Of a stretch of DNA of 12,696 bases, positions 6,229-12,696 are shown one piece after another. Below the pieces are notes generated by a model. It had not been told where the DNA came from. It saw only the letters and a list, made by a program, of their open reading frames with translations, and ran no database searches. The stretch spans positions 1-12,696 of the forward strand of contig JAUWXJ010000045.1 of assembly GCA_030616425.1 (NCBI GenBank), read 5' to 3'. Every line of letters begins with the position of its first letter. The stretch's first letter is position 1. The stretch is from Desulfobacterales bacterium. GTDB lineage: Bacteria > Desulfobacterota > Desulfobacteria > Desulfobacterales > C00003060. Position numbers and translations under genes: made by a program.

Positions 6229-7191
6229 ATGTGGGAAGTACTGAAGTCGACCAAGAAAGTCTCGGAAAGAAGCCGTTTCGTTCGCGTTGACCAGGAAGCC
6301 TTGGTCCGTTTTGCCGAAAGGCTATCCCAGGAGTCGATGGCGCTGCCAGGATGGGACACCCTCCACCATTTTTTCGATGGCAGCGAGAAGACCGTTATGT
6401 ATTTCCTAGTATTAGACAGTGTTAACTTCTGTTTCTGGGCGCCGTCTGGCCTCCGTCGGTGGGAAGCGGAATGGGATTCCAGAAAACTTTCGGGTTACAA
6501 TGGTCTTGCCTCAACGCTGAAGCAAGCGGTGGAATTAGGGATCCCAATCACTGAAGCGGATTATCTGGCAGAATTGACTCAGGGCCAACTGAGGCGGGTA
6601 CTTGACGGCACTGGGGAGCTGCAACTGATGGCACAGCGGGTGCAGATTCTCAACGAGGTTGGGCATCTTCTGCTGCGGGAATACGGAGGAAGAGCTGCCG
6701 CCCTCGTGGAATCCGCCGAGGGATCAGCGGTAGGGCTGGTTCGGCTTTTGTCTGACAAATTGACATCTTTCCGGGATAGGGCCACGTATCTGGACGCCGA
6801 GGTCTTTTTCTACAAACGCGCTCAGGTTTTTGCCGCGGACTTGCATGGGGCTTTCGCGGGTAGAGCCTGGGGAAGTTTTGAGGATATCGATGAGCTGACC
6901 GCCTTTGCCGATTACAAGCTGCCTCAAGTGCTTCGTCATCTCGGGATCTTCGATTACGCTGAACCCCTGGCACAAAAGGTGGATCAAGAGATCTACCTTG
7001 AGGCAGGAGGACCTGAGGAAGTTGAAATCAGGGCCAACACCATTTGGGCGGTCGAGCTGATCCGGCAGGAGCTGGAACAGGGGGGAAAGGGATTGAGGGC
7101 CTTCGAGGTCGATTGGATCTTATGGAATCTAGGCCAACATGCAGACTTCAGGAAAAACCCTTATCATCGGACATTGACCATTTTTTACTGA
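6229..7191 (+). CDS. Queuosine-5'-phosphate N-glycosylase (DUF2419/Qng1 family)
   Basis: Qng1 (DUF2419, the C9orf64 family in animals) hydrolyses queuosine 5'-monophosphate to release the base queuine, the salvage step after tRNA turnover. The 320-residue protein carries the family's features: LDSVNFCFW at 62–70, ADYKLPQVL at 227–235 with a conserved Asp, EIRANTIWAVE at 266–276, VDWILW at 294–299 and a C-terminus PYHRTLTIFY. ATG 6229 starts MWEVLKSTKKV, matching the usual beginning (a xxVLxST helix). It is preceded by GGAG about 12 bases away and GGGGAG adjacent. The longer frame from 6016 was rejected. Its stop codon overlaps the ATG of tgt by one base, so the two are translated together. 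Most bacteria that make Q de novo lack this enzyme; its pairing with a TGT points to scavenging of queuine. Confidence 0.88.
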   Translation: MWEVLKSTKKVSERSRFVRVDQEALVRFAERLSQESMALPGWDTLHHFFDGSEKTVMYFLVLDSVNFCFWAPSGLRRWEAEWDSRKLSGYNGLASTLKQAVELGIPITEADYLAELTQGQLRRVLDGTGELQLMAQRVQILNEVGHLLLREYGGRAAALVESAEGSAVGLVRLLSDKLTSFRDRATYLDAEVFFYKRAQVFAADLHGAFAGRAWGSFEDIDELTAFADYKLPQVLRHLGIFDYAEPLAQKVDQEIYLEAGGPEEVEIRANTIWAVELIRQELEQGGKGLRAFEVDWILWNLGQHADFRKNPYHRTLTIFY

Positions 7192-8390
7192 TGTTTTCAT
7201 TCGAGCTGTTAGCAAAAGAAGGAGAGGCACGGGCCGGGAGACTGGTTACCCCTCATGGCCCCATCGAAACGCCGTCATTTGTCGCTGTGGGCACCCAAGC
7301 AACAGTGAAGGCTGTATCAACGGAGGATCTTCGTAAGATCGGAAACCAGGTGATTATTACCAATTCCTACCATCTACACCTCCAACCGGGCGAAGATCTA
7401 ATAGAGAAGATGGGAGGGCTGCATCGATTCATGGGTTGGGAAGGGCCGCTGATGACCGACTCCGGCGGCTTTCAGATCTTTAGCCACGGCGCAGGCAAAG
7501 AACATGGAGTAGGAAAGATTGCTCCGATCTTCCCTGAGGAAAAAGATCGCGGACAACATCTCAACTCAAAAAAAGGAAAGCCATTAGTAAAAGTGGATGA
7601 GGAGGGTGTCGAATTTATCTCATATCTGGACGGCTCGCGACATTGGTTCACGCCTGAGGGCGTCATGGAGATAGGGCGGAAGCTTGGTGCGGACATCATC
7701 ATGGTCCTTGACGAGTGTACCTCGCCACTCCACGATTACCACTACACCAAAGCAGCAATGGAGCGGACTCACCGCTGGGCAGTCCGCGCGTTAGTGGAAT
7801 TCCAGCGTACCTGTGACAACAGTCAAGCGCTCTTAGGAATCGTTCAGGGTGGGGCGTACCGAGATTTGAGACAGGAAAGTGCCACGTTCATTGCAGACCA
7901 GGGCTTTGACGGCTATGCCATCGGTGGCTCCCTTGGCAGGTCTAAGGAGGAGATGCACCAGGTCCTGGAATGGACGCTCCCCATCCTACCACAAGACAAG
8001 CCACGGCATCTTCTCGGAATCGGTGAGATAGAAGATATCTTTGAAGTGGTGAAACGAGGGTTTGATCTGTTTGACTGCGTTGCACCAACGCGGATGGCCC
8101 GCACCGGAACGCTCTTTGCCAAAGAGGCGGAGCGGTTCAGGATACATATCCTTAATGCTCAATTTAGGGATGATCTTCAGCCGATTGATGAAGGATGCAA
8201 TTGCTACACCTGTTCCAATTATTCCAGGGCTTATCTAAGACATCTATTTGTAGCCAAAGAACTTTTGGCCATACGCCTGGCGACCATTCACAATCTGTAC
8301 TTCCTGGAATCATTGATGCGTCAGATACGCACCGCTATCAGAGAGGGAAGGCTTGCAACACTGAGCAGGGAGTGGCTATCTCTGGTTTGA
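7191..8390 (+). CDS. tgt: Queuine-type tRNA-guanine transglycosylase
   Basis: TGT exchanges guanine 34 of GUN-anticodon tRNAs (Asp, Asn, His, Tyr) for a 7-deazaguanine base. The 399-residue protein has the general base Asp in TDSGGFQ (D90), the base-binding DECT (174–177), GIVQGG (216–221) and the nucleophile Asp in FDCVAPT (D295). Its zinc site is C336, C338, C341 and H367. Two features differ from preQ1-type enzymes such as E. coli or Zymomonas TGT. The selectivity loop is GGSLGRS (245–251) instead of GGLAVGE, so the Val that restricts the pocket is missing. An insertion of about 30 residues follows FSHG (97–100). Both suggest acceptance of the larger base queuine. The start ATG at 7191 overlaps the Qng1 stop and gives the normal family N-terminus; there is no separate ribosome-binding site, so coupling is likely. 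Confidence 0.93.
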   Translation: MFSFELLAKEGEARAGRLVTPHGPIETPSFVAVGTQATVKAVSTEDLRKIGNQVIITNSYHLHLQPGEDLIEKMGGLHRFMGWEGPLMTDSGGFQIFSHGAGKEHGVGKIAPIFPEEKDRGQHLNSKKGKPLVKVDEEGVEFISYLDGSRHWFTPEGVMEIGRKLGADIIMVLDECTSPLHDYHYTKAAMERTHRWAVRALVEFQRTCDNSQALLGIVQGGAYRDLRQESATFIADQGFDGYAIGGSLGRSKEEMHQVLEWTLPILPQDKPRHLLGIGEIEDIFEVVKRGFDLFDCVAPTRMARTGTLFAKEAERFRIHILNAQFRDDLQPIDEGCNCYTCSNYSRAYLRHLFVAKELLAIRLATIHNLYFLESLMRQIRTAIREGRLATLSREWLSLV

Positions 8391-8456
8391 CCTAGCTGGA
8401 GACCGGCCCCCTCCGGGGTATTCGTGATCATTGAAAATATGGGGGAATAATGATCA
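8391..8456. terminator. Convergent spacer with an inverted repeat
   Basis: Between the ends of tgt (plus) and the zinc-ribbon gene (minus) there are 63 bases. They include a short GC hairpin (CCCC/GGGG near 8409–8418) and an 8-base perfect inverted repeat, TGATCATT (8425–8432) and AATGATCA (8449–8456), which overlaps the minus-strand stop codon. No clear T-run follows either, so a two-way terminator is only a possibility. Confidence 0.3.
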
Positions 8457-9107
8457 GGCCCGGCCCACCTTTTTTAGAGACTCCTTGAACACGCGGTAGA
8501 ATTCTTCATGCTCTGTCAGGGATCGCTTCAGGACCTTTTCAAGCTCATTTGCATCCTTCAGGTTGACTACCAGGTTTACACTCTTGTTAAAGGCCGTCAT
8601 GTTATCGCCGGTACTAAGATCATTCCCCAGAAGGAGTACAAAGATATTCCGGCGGGTGTTCATGGGAAGGCGCTCCAGGTATTGCAGCACGTGGTTCGAT
8701 TCAGGATTCCCTTCATAATTTTCATCCAGCACGACCAAGTCAAAGACGTGAAATCGCATATATTTTAGGGCATCCCGGGGCGAGGGTGCCTCCGTAACAT
8801 GGTAGTCCATCCCCTTGAGGGCAGAATCTATCTTTTTTCTTACCCCCTCATCTTGTTCACAGATCAGGGCTGTTTCAACCCCTTCCTCTACAAAATCAAA
8901 GGGTTTTTCAGCAGCATCATATGCACCTGCGGCCACCTCATCAACAGCGGTCTTCGGGGTTGCGGCCGGTGCCTCCTCCTTGGGCCGGGTGTCGATCTCT
9001 ATCTTGTTCTTGCATTTCGGGCACTTGAGGGAAACCACCCGGCCCGTGGGTAGCTTGTCATCCGCGATCTTAAATTTGGCCTTGCAGCTTTCACACAATA
9101 TTTCCAT
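8454..9107 (-). CDS. MJ0042-type zinc-ribbon protein with receiver-like domain
   Basis: The protein has 217 residues. The N-terminus is an MJ0042-type zinc ribbon with C5, C8, C29 and C32 (ILCESC, then KCPKC). A linker rich in Ala, Pro and Glu (40–75) follows. Residues 77–200 look like a response-regulator receiver: acidic residues in CEQDEG (83–88), the phospho-acceptor candidate D128 in LVVLDENYEG and a Lys at 184 in NLKD. There is no DNA-binding output domain, so it would act by protein contact. It is the last gene of the minus-strand operon, 53 bases after the pilU-like gene, with its own GGGGG ribosome-binding site eight bases upstream. A role in controlling the pilus-retraction motors or polarity is inferred from context only. 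Confidence 0.82.
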   Translation of the reverse strand: MEILCESCKAKFKIADDKLPTGRVVSLKCPKCKNKIEIDTRPKEEAPAATPKTAVDEVAAGAYDAAEKPFDFVEEGVETALICEQDEGVRKKIDSALKGMDYHVTEAPSPRDALKYMRFHVFDLVVLDENYEGNPESNHVLQYLERLPMNTRRNIFVLLLGNDLSTGDNMTAFNKSVNLVVNLKDANELEKVLKRSLTEHEEFYRVFKESLKKVGRA

Positions 9108-9160
9108 TACAAAACCCCCTTTGTACTAGTTCAGCGCTCTGGTTACCGTCACAGCTGCCT

Positions 9161-10345
9161 TTATTTCGCTTTGCCCTTCTTCTCCTTCTCTCCGTAGCCT
9201 TTATCGACTTCCAACTCTTCAATATCTGTTGTTTTCTCTCCGCGGGCACTCTTTACCATATCAATACCTCGGCCTACCACCCCTTTGCGTGAGGCATAGG
9301 CCATGGCGGTTTCCTCGGTGATAAGACCCTTCTCAAAAATGCCTATGATGCATTTGTCAAAGGTCGTCATGCCAAAGGCCTCGCCAGCCTCAATAATCTC
9401 ATAAAAGGTCTTCCCTTCGGACTCGCCGTGAAGGATCGTATCTGCCACCCTGAGGTTTGTCCCCATGATTTCATGAGCGGCCACGCGTCCCCCCCCTACC
9501 TTGGGAAGGAGCCTCTGGCAGACAATCCATCGGACGGTGTCAGCTAGTCGGATACGGATCTGATTCTCCTCTTCAATGCTGAACATACCAAGGATGCGAT
9601 TAATAGTCTGGCCTGCATCAACTGTATGGAGCGTACTCATGACCAAGTGGCCGGTTTCGGCAGCACTCAACCCGATTTCCACGGTCTCCCTGTCGCGCAT
9701 CTCGCCCACGAGTATAACCTTCGGGGCCTGTCTGAGGGCAGCACGCAATCCACTGGCAAACTCGTCAAAGTCGGTCCCCATCTCCCGCTGATTGAATGTG
9801 GCCTTCTTGTGGGGATGCTGAAATTCCACAGGATCCTCCAGCGTTACCACGTGAACCGATTTTCGTTCATTGATTTCATTCAGGACGGCTGCAAGTGAGG
9901 TCGATTTACCACTCCCTGTTGCCCCGGTCACCAAGATGATGCCGTTTTTCTCACCCACCATCTTCGAGAAGGCCTCAGGCAGGCTCAGTTCCTTTAAGGT
10001 GGGGATTTTGGTTTCCAGTTTTCGCAAAACGACAGAATAATTGCCTCTCTGAGAGAAAATGTTCACCCGGAAACGGGCCTTGCCGGGAAGCTGATATGAC
10101 ATGTCGCACGAGCCTTCATTCAGGAGGATCTCGGACAGACGCCTGTCCTGATTGATCAGGTTCAAGGAAAAAATCTCGCTTTGAAATGGGGTCAGTTCAT
10201 CAAAAGAAGGCTCCATGTCAACCTTGATCAAAGCGCCGTCGCTTTCTACCTGAAACGACTTGCCCACGGTTATGTTCAGATCGGAAACACTCTTGTGGGA
10301 ATCAAGCATCTTGGTCAGAATGTGGTCTACCTCTTGTTTTCTCAT
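9161..10345 (-). CDS. Type IV pilus retraction ATPase, PilU-like PilT paralogue
   Basis: This is a hexameric secretion-type ATPase of the PilT/PilU family, which drives pilus retraction at the inner-membrane base. It has 394 residues, with Walker A GATGSGKST at 141–149, the Asp box TLEDPVEF at 168–175, Walker B glutamate in VGEMRD (213–218) and His box STLHT (237–241). Compared with the upstream paralogue it lacks the C-terminal AIRNLIRE motif required for retraction by PilT and ends in a lysine-rich tail (GEKEKKGKAK). Both traits resemble PilU-type accessory motors. The start is supported by AGGAGA eight bases before ATG 10345. It lies 67 bases after pilT in the same operon. Confidence 0.9.
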   Translation of the reverse strand: MRKQEVDHILTKMLDSHKSVSDLNITVGKSFQVESDGALIKVDMEPSFDELTPFQSEIFSLNLINQDRRLSEILLNEGSCDMSYQLPGKARFRVNIFSQRGNYSVVLRKLETKIPTLKELSLPEAFSKMVGEKNGIILVTGATGSGKSTSLAAVLNEINERKSVHVVTLEDPVEFQHPHKKATFNQREMGTDFDEFASGLRAALRQAPKVILVGEMRDRETVEIGLSAAETGHLVMSTLHTVDAGQTINRILGMFSIEEENQIRIRLADTVRWIVCQRLLPKVGGGRVAAHEIMGTNLRVADTILHGESEGKTFYEIIEAGEAFGMTTFDKCIIGIFEKGLITEETAMAYASRKGVVGRGIDMVKSARGEKTTDIEELEVDKGYGEKEKKGKAK

Positions 10346-10412
10346 GGTGTTTTTCTCCTGTAACGCGAATCTGAAAATCGTAGACTAAAACGGAATTACC
10401 AAACACCCGGTG

Positions 10413-11495
10413 CTACGCTTCAGTAAAATCAGTAGGGGGATTTTTCAACAGTGGCCGGAATTTGCTTTTGTCATTCGCCTTGGCATAGGCCTCATCTGCA
10501 CTGATCCAACCCTTATTAACCAAATCGAAGATGGCATCGTCCAAGAGCTGCATCCCGTATTTCTTACCCGTTTGTACCATAGAGGGGATCTGATAGGTCT
10601 TGGATTCCCGGATAAGGTTGCGTACCGCAGGCGTCGCAATGAGGATCTCCAGGGCTGCGCAGCGCCCCTTCTTATCGATCCGCTTGAAAAGGACCTGGGC
10701 CACTATAGCCCTGATTCCGTCTGCCAGGGTGGATCGTATCTGCGCCTGCTGATCTGCGGGAAAGACCTCAATCACGCGGTCTACCGTCTTGTGAGCACTG
10801 GTGGTATGGAGTGTCCCAAAGACAAGGTGTCCGGTTGAGGCTGCCTCAACAGCCAGTGAGATGGTTTCAAGGTCTCGCATCTCACCCACCAGAATAATGT
10901 CCGGGTCTTCACGAAGGGCCCCGCGCAAGGCGGCTGAAAACGATTTGGTATGAGCGCCCACCTCTCTGTGATTCACGATACAGCCCTGGCTCTTGTGGAC
11001 AAACTCAATGGGGTCTTCAACAGTAATAATGTGATCCTTTCGGGTCTTGTTCGCCTGGTCGATAATAGCCGCCAGTGTCGTGGATTTGCCACTCCCTGTG
11101 GGGCCGGTCACCAGAACCAGGCCTCGTGGCAGCGATGCCAGCTTGGATACTACAGATGGCAGACCCAACTGTTCAATCGTGAGAATATCGCTCGGAATCT
11201 CCCGAAAGACCGCGGCAATACCGTTGTTTTGCATAAAATAATTTGCCCGATAGCGCGCAAGGCCGGGAATCTCATAACCAAAATCGACATCCCCGGTCTC
11301 TTCAAACTTTTTGACCTTGTCTTCGGGTGTAATCTCATAAAGCATTGTTCTGAGGTCATCATCGTCGAGGACCTTGTACTTTACCCTCTCTATCTCACCG
11401 ACAATCCGGAGCATAGGTGGTTGACCTGATACAAGGTGGAGGTCTGAAGCCCCTTGCTCATTCATCAATTTGAAGAATGCATCAATCTTCGCCAT
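10413..11495 (-). CDS. pilT: Type IV pilus retraction ATPase PilT
   Basis: PilT disassembles the type IV pilus and powers twitching motility. The 360-residue product has the canonical length and features: N-terminal SDLHLVSGQPPMLRI (17–31) typical of the PAS-like domain, Walker A GPTGSGKST (131–139), Asp box TVEDPIEF (158–165), Walker B VGEMRD (203–208), His box GTLHT (227–231) and AVRNLIRE (290–297), the motif needed for retraction in studied PilT proteins. A GGAGG lies seven bases before the ATG. The gene starts 13 bases after divIVA ends, which makes co-transcription with the yggT–divIVA cell-envelope genes likely. Confidence 0.95.
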   Translation of the reverse strand: MAKIDAFFKLMNEQGASDLHLVSGQPPMLRIVGEIERVKYKVLDDDDLRTMLYEITPEDKVKKFEETGDVDFGYEIPGLARYRANYFMQNNGIAAVFREIPSDILTIEQLGLPSVVSKLASLPRGLVLVTGPTGSGKSTTLAAIIDQANKTRKDHIITVEDPIEFVHKSQGCIVNHREVGAHTKSFSAALRGALREDPDIILVGEMRDLETISLAVEAASTGHLVFGTLHTTSAHKTVDRVIEVFPADQQAQIRSTLADGIRAIVAQVLFKRIDKKGRCAALEILIATPAVRNLIRESKTYQIPSMVQTGKKYGMQLLDDAIFDLVNKGWISADEAYAKANDKSKFRPLLKNPPTDFTEA

Positions 11496-11508
11496 TAGAT
11501 TTCCTCCC

Positions 11509-12009
11509 TTACGTTCCTTTGAGATATTTCAACTTTTCTTCGGATGTCTCCTCGGCTTCCATCGCCTCTGTGCTCATGTCCAGAAGTTTTCTGTGTGCCT
11601 CAAGGATCGTTTCGAGTTCGACTTCGAGTTGCATGCGCTGCCGTTTAAGCTCTGAGATATCATCGTGGAGCTGTGTAAGCCGGCTGTGAACCGTACTCAA
11701 TATCTTTTCAGCCCTTATTTCCGCTTCAGCTACGATCAGTTCGGCCTCCTTTTCCGCATTGGCCCTCATATCATCGAGCCCCTTTTGTGCATTGACCATG
11801 CTGTCCTGGAAGGCCTTTTCCCGATCCCTATATTCCTCGATTTCCAGTTTCAGCCTTTCAAGCTCTCTTTGCTGACCTGTATTTTCTCGTATCAGGGCCT
11901 GGAATTCATCAGTTATACTTTCCAGGAAACTATCCACCTCGCGTACATCAAAGCCCCGGAAACGAATGCGAAACTGCTGTTGCTGAATGTCCGATGGGGT
12001 AATTTTCAT
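11509..12009 (-). CDS. DivIVA domain-containing protein
   Basis: The protein has 166 residues. The first 60 match the DivIVA N-terminal domain (MKITPSDIQQQQFRIRFRGF, then DVREVDSFLESI), which binds curved membrane. The rest is almost entirely predicted coiled coil, with heptad-like runs of Glu, Lys, Leu and Ile from about 35 to 150. DivIVA-like proteins mark cell poles or septa and recruit partners. ATG 12009 was chosen because an AGAGGTG lies about ten bases upstream; a GTG at 12021 would add four residues but sits inside that site. It lies 25 bases after yggT, a common pairing (yggT–divIVA) in many bacteria, and 13 bases before pilT, suggesting a link between polarity and pili. Confidence 0.92.
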   Translation of the reverse strand: MKITPSDIQQQQFRIRFRGFDVREVDSFLESITDEFQALIRENTGQQRELERLKLEIEEYRDREKAFQDSMVNAQKGLDDMRANAEKEAELIVAEAEIRAEKILSTVHSRLTQLHDDISELKRQRMQLEVELETILEAHRKLLDMSTEAMEAEETSEEKLKYLKGT

Positions 12010-12034
12010 AGACGCTTTCACCTCTTTTTAGTTG

Positions 12035-12334
12035 TTATAACAAACTTGCTGCCAATCTCATCAAGCTGTTTACCAGAAACGCCCGCAAAAATACGATGAT
12101 CAACAACACGACTATAGGGGAAAAATCGATACCGGTGAACCCAAAAGGAAGCCATATACGAACCCGGTACAACACCGGTTCGGTAACATTATGGATAAAC
12201 CGCACAATCGGGTTGTACGGATCAGGGCTCACCCAGGAAAGGACAGCCCGTGCAATCACGATCCACATATAAAAGATCAAAGCATAGTTCAAAACTGTGG
12301 CAAGCGCACTCAGAAAATATCCAATAATGAACAT
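12035..12334 (-). CDS. YggT family membrane protein
   Basis: A 99-residue integral membrane protein with two hydrophobic segments, about 5–31 and 71–98. They are joined by the family loop SWVSPDPYNPIVRFIHNVTEPVL (split here: SWVSPDPYNP at 33–42, NVTEPVLYRVR at 49–59). YggT proteins act in the cytoplasmic membrane in cell division or envelope functions and often sit beside divIVA or sepF. It is the first gene of the minus-strand operon, with a leader of roughly 105 bases and only a weak ribosome-binding site before ATG 12334. Confidence 0.93.
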   Translation of the reverse strand: MFIIGYFLSALATVLNYALIFYMWIVIARAVLSWVSPDPYNPIVRFIHNVTEPVLYRVRIWLPFGFTGIDFSPIVVLLIIVFLRAFLVNSLMRLAASLL

Positions 12335-12348
12335 GACTTAACATTAAC

Positions 12349-12441
12349 GGGCACAAAAAAACCGTTTTGTCCCTACGCCATACGGTACCCACCCTGCTTG
12401 CCTGCAGGAGGCTTCATAATGTGAGATTTAAACCCCTTATG
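12349..12441 (-). promoter_or_regulatory. Hairpin-containing 5' leader of the yggT operon
   Basis: The predicted leader RNA has a hairpin GCCT/AGGC (12412–12400) containing the palindrome CCTGCAGG. A G-rich segment with GGGTACCGTATGG follows. A second hairpin (12373–12349) pairs GGG and CAAAA with TTTTG and CCC just before the start codon. The AAGCCTCC and GGGTACCGTATGG pieces recall the second half of c-di-GMP-I (GEMM) riboswitches, but the expected first helix with a GNRA loop is not evident. It is called only as a possibly structured leader. Confidence 0.25.
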
Positions 12442-12448
12442 ATATATA

Positions 12449-12477
12449 ACTATCCATAACTGCAACCCAAAAGTCAA
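12449..12477 (-). promoter_or_regulatory. Sigma-70-like promoter of the yggT–pilT operon
   Basis: On the minus strand, TTGACT (12477–12472) is followed after exactly 17 bases by GATAGT (12454–12449, four of six matches). Transcription would start near 12442, leaving a leader of about 108 bases before yggT. No other gene lies between. Confidence 0.5.
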
Positions 12478-12496
12478 GATATTTCATTGAAGCTCC

Positions 12497-12530
12497 CTGT
12501 CCGCCTCGGCGGACAGCGGGCGGACGGGGA
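12497..12530. repeat. GC-rich palindrome with a partial second copy (REP-like)
   Basis: CTGTCCGCCTCGGCGGACAG (12497–12516) is a perfect inverted repeat with nine-base arms and a TC centre. A further GGCGGAC follows at 12519–12525, ending in GGGGA. It sits in an AT-richer spacer upstream of the operon promoter. The form fits dispersed extragenic palindromes, but dispersion in the genome cannot be seen here. Confidence 0.5.
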
Positions 12531-12696
12531 ATGCGCTCGATTTTGCGGTTTAAATCCGTTGACATTAATCTGGTGATGGCGTTAATTGAATTCATATGGT
12601 CGTGACTCTTTAGTTGTTTGAACTTACTGGTAAACATCATCGAAAAAATGCCCCCCTGCCCTCAAAGGTGGGATTCTGGCCTGAGGCAAGGCTTCC

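Larger units (their letters stand above)
12335..12696. other. 362-base non-coding region at the right edge
   Basis: This stretch holds the yggT leader, its promoter-like site and a GC-rich palindrome. The ORFs that can be drawn across it have no ribosome-binding site and cross the palindrome; none looks like a protein. The rightmost 150 bases show nothing I can name. Confidence 0.55.

Noticed and set aside
12437..12640. Minus-strand ORF of 67 codons upstream of the yggT operon
   Set aside because: It runs through the GC palindrome and the promoter-like site, has no ribosome-binding site and has no protein character.
1..12696. CRISPR array, transposase, rRNA
   Set aside because: No regularly spaced repeats, no transposase motifs and no rRNA sequence were seen.

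Overview
The window looks like a chromosomal segment of a Desulfobacterota (delta-proteobacterial) genome. The evidence is the yggT–divIVA–pilT–pilU-like operon, which ends in an MJ0042-type zinc-ribbon/receiver protein. This is judged from family resemblance only; no taxonomic marker such as 16S rRNA is present.

Layout. (1) 1–399, minus: the N-terminal part of ribF, running off the left edge. (2) 493–579, plus: tRNA-Leu(CAG) with encoded CCA. (3) 580–1580: a scarred zone. It holds a promoter-like site, a 34-codon signal-peptide stub and, antisense to the stub, an unrecognised minus-strand ORF that seems to have lost its own 3' end. This may be the left edge of an accessory block next to the tRNA gene. 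(4) 1581–5787, plus: an accessory cluster of queC, a DUF6884/GIY-YIG-like protein, a SIR2-like/deoxynucleoside-kinase-like fusion and a nucleoside 2-deoxyribosyltransferase-like protein. (5) 5788–6228: 441 bases with no credible gene. (6) 6229–8390, plus: a DUF2419/Qng1-type queuosine-5'-phosphate N-glycosylase overlapping by one base a divergent tRNA-guanine transglycosylase, together a likely queuine-salvage pair. (7) 8454–12334, minus: yggT, divIVA, pilT, a pilU-like gene and the zinc-ribbon/receiver gene, transcribed toward tgt. (8) 12335–12696: leader, promoter and a GC-rich palindrome.

The theme of the plus-strand genes is 7-deazaguanine and nucleobase or nucleoside handling. QueC makes the base preQ0. 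Qng1 would free queuine from queuosine monophosphate, and the TGT, whose selectivity loop differs from preQ1-type enzymes, would insert it into tRNA. Between them sit a base-exchange enzyme (NDT), a kinase-like P-loop domain fused to a SIR2-like domain, and a DUF6884 protein with a nuclease-like C-terminus. SIR2, GIY-YIG and NDT-like proteins recur in bacterial conflict systems. The best candidate for an undescribed system is therefore the 1581–5787 cassette: either a defence module, or a salvage route taking a deazapurine base to a deoxynucleotide. Both readings are inference.
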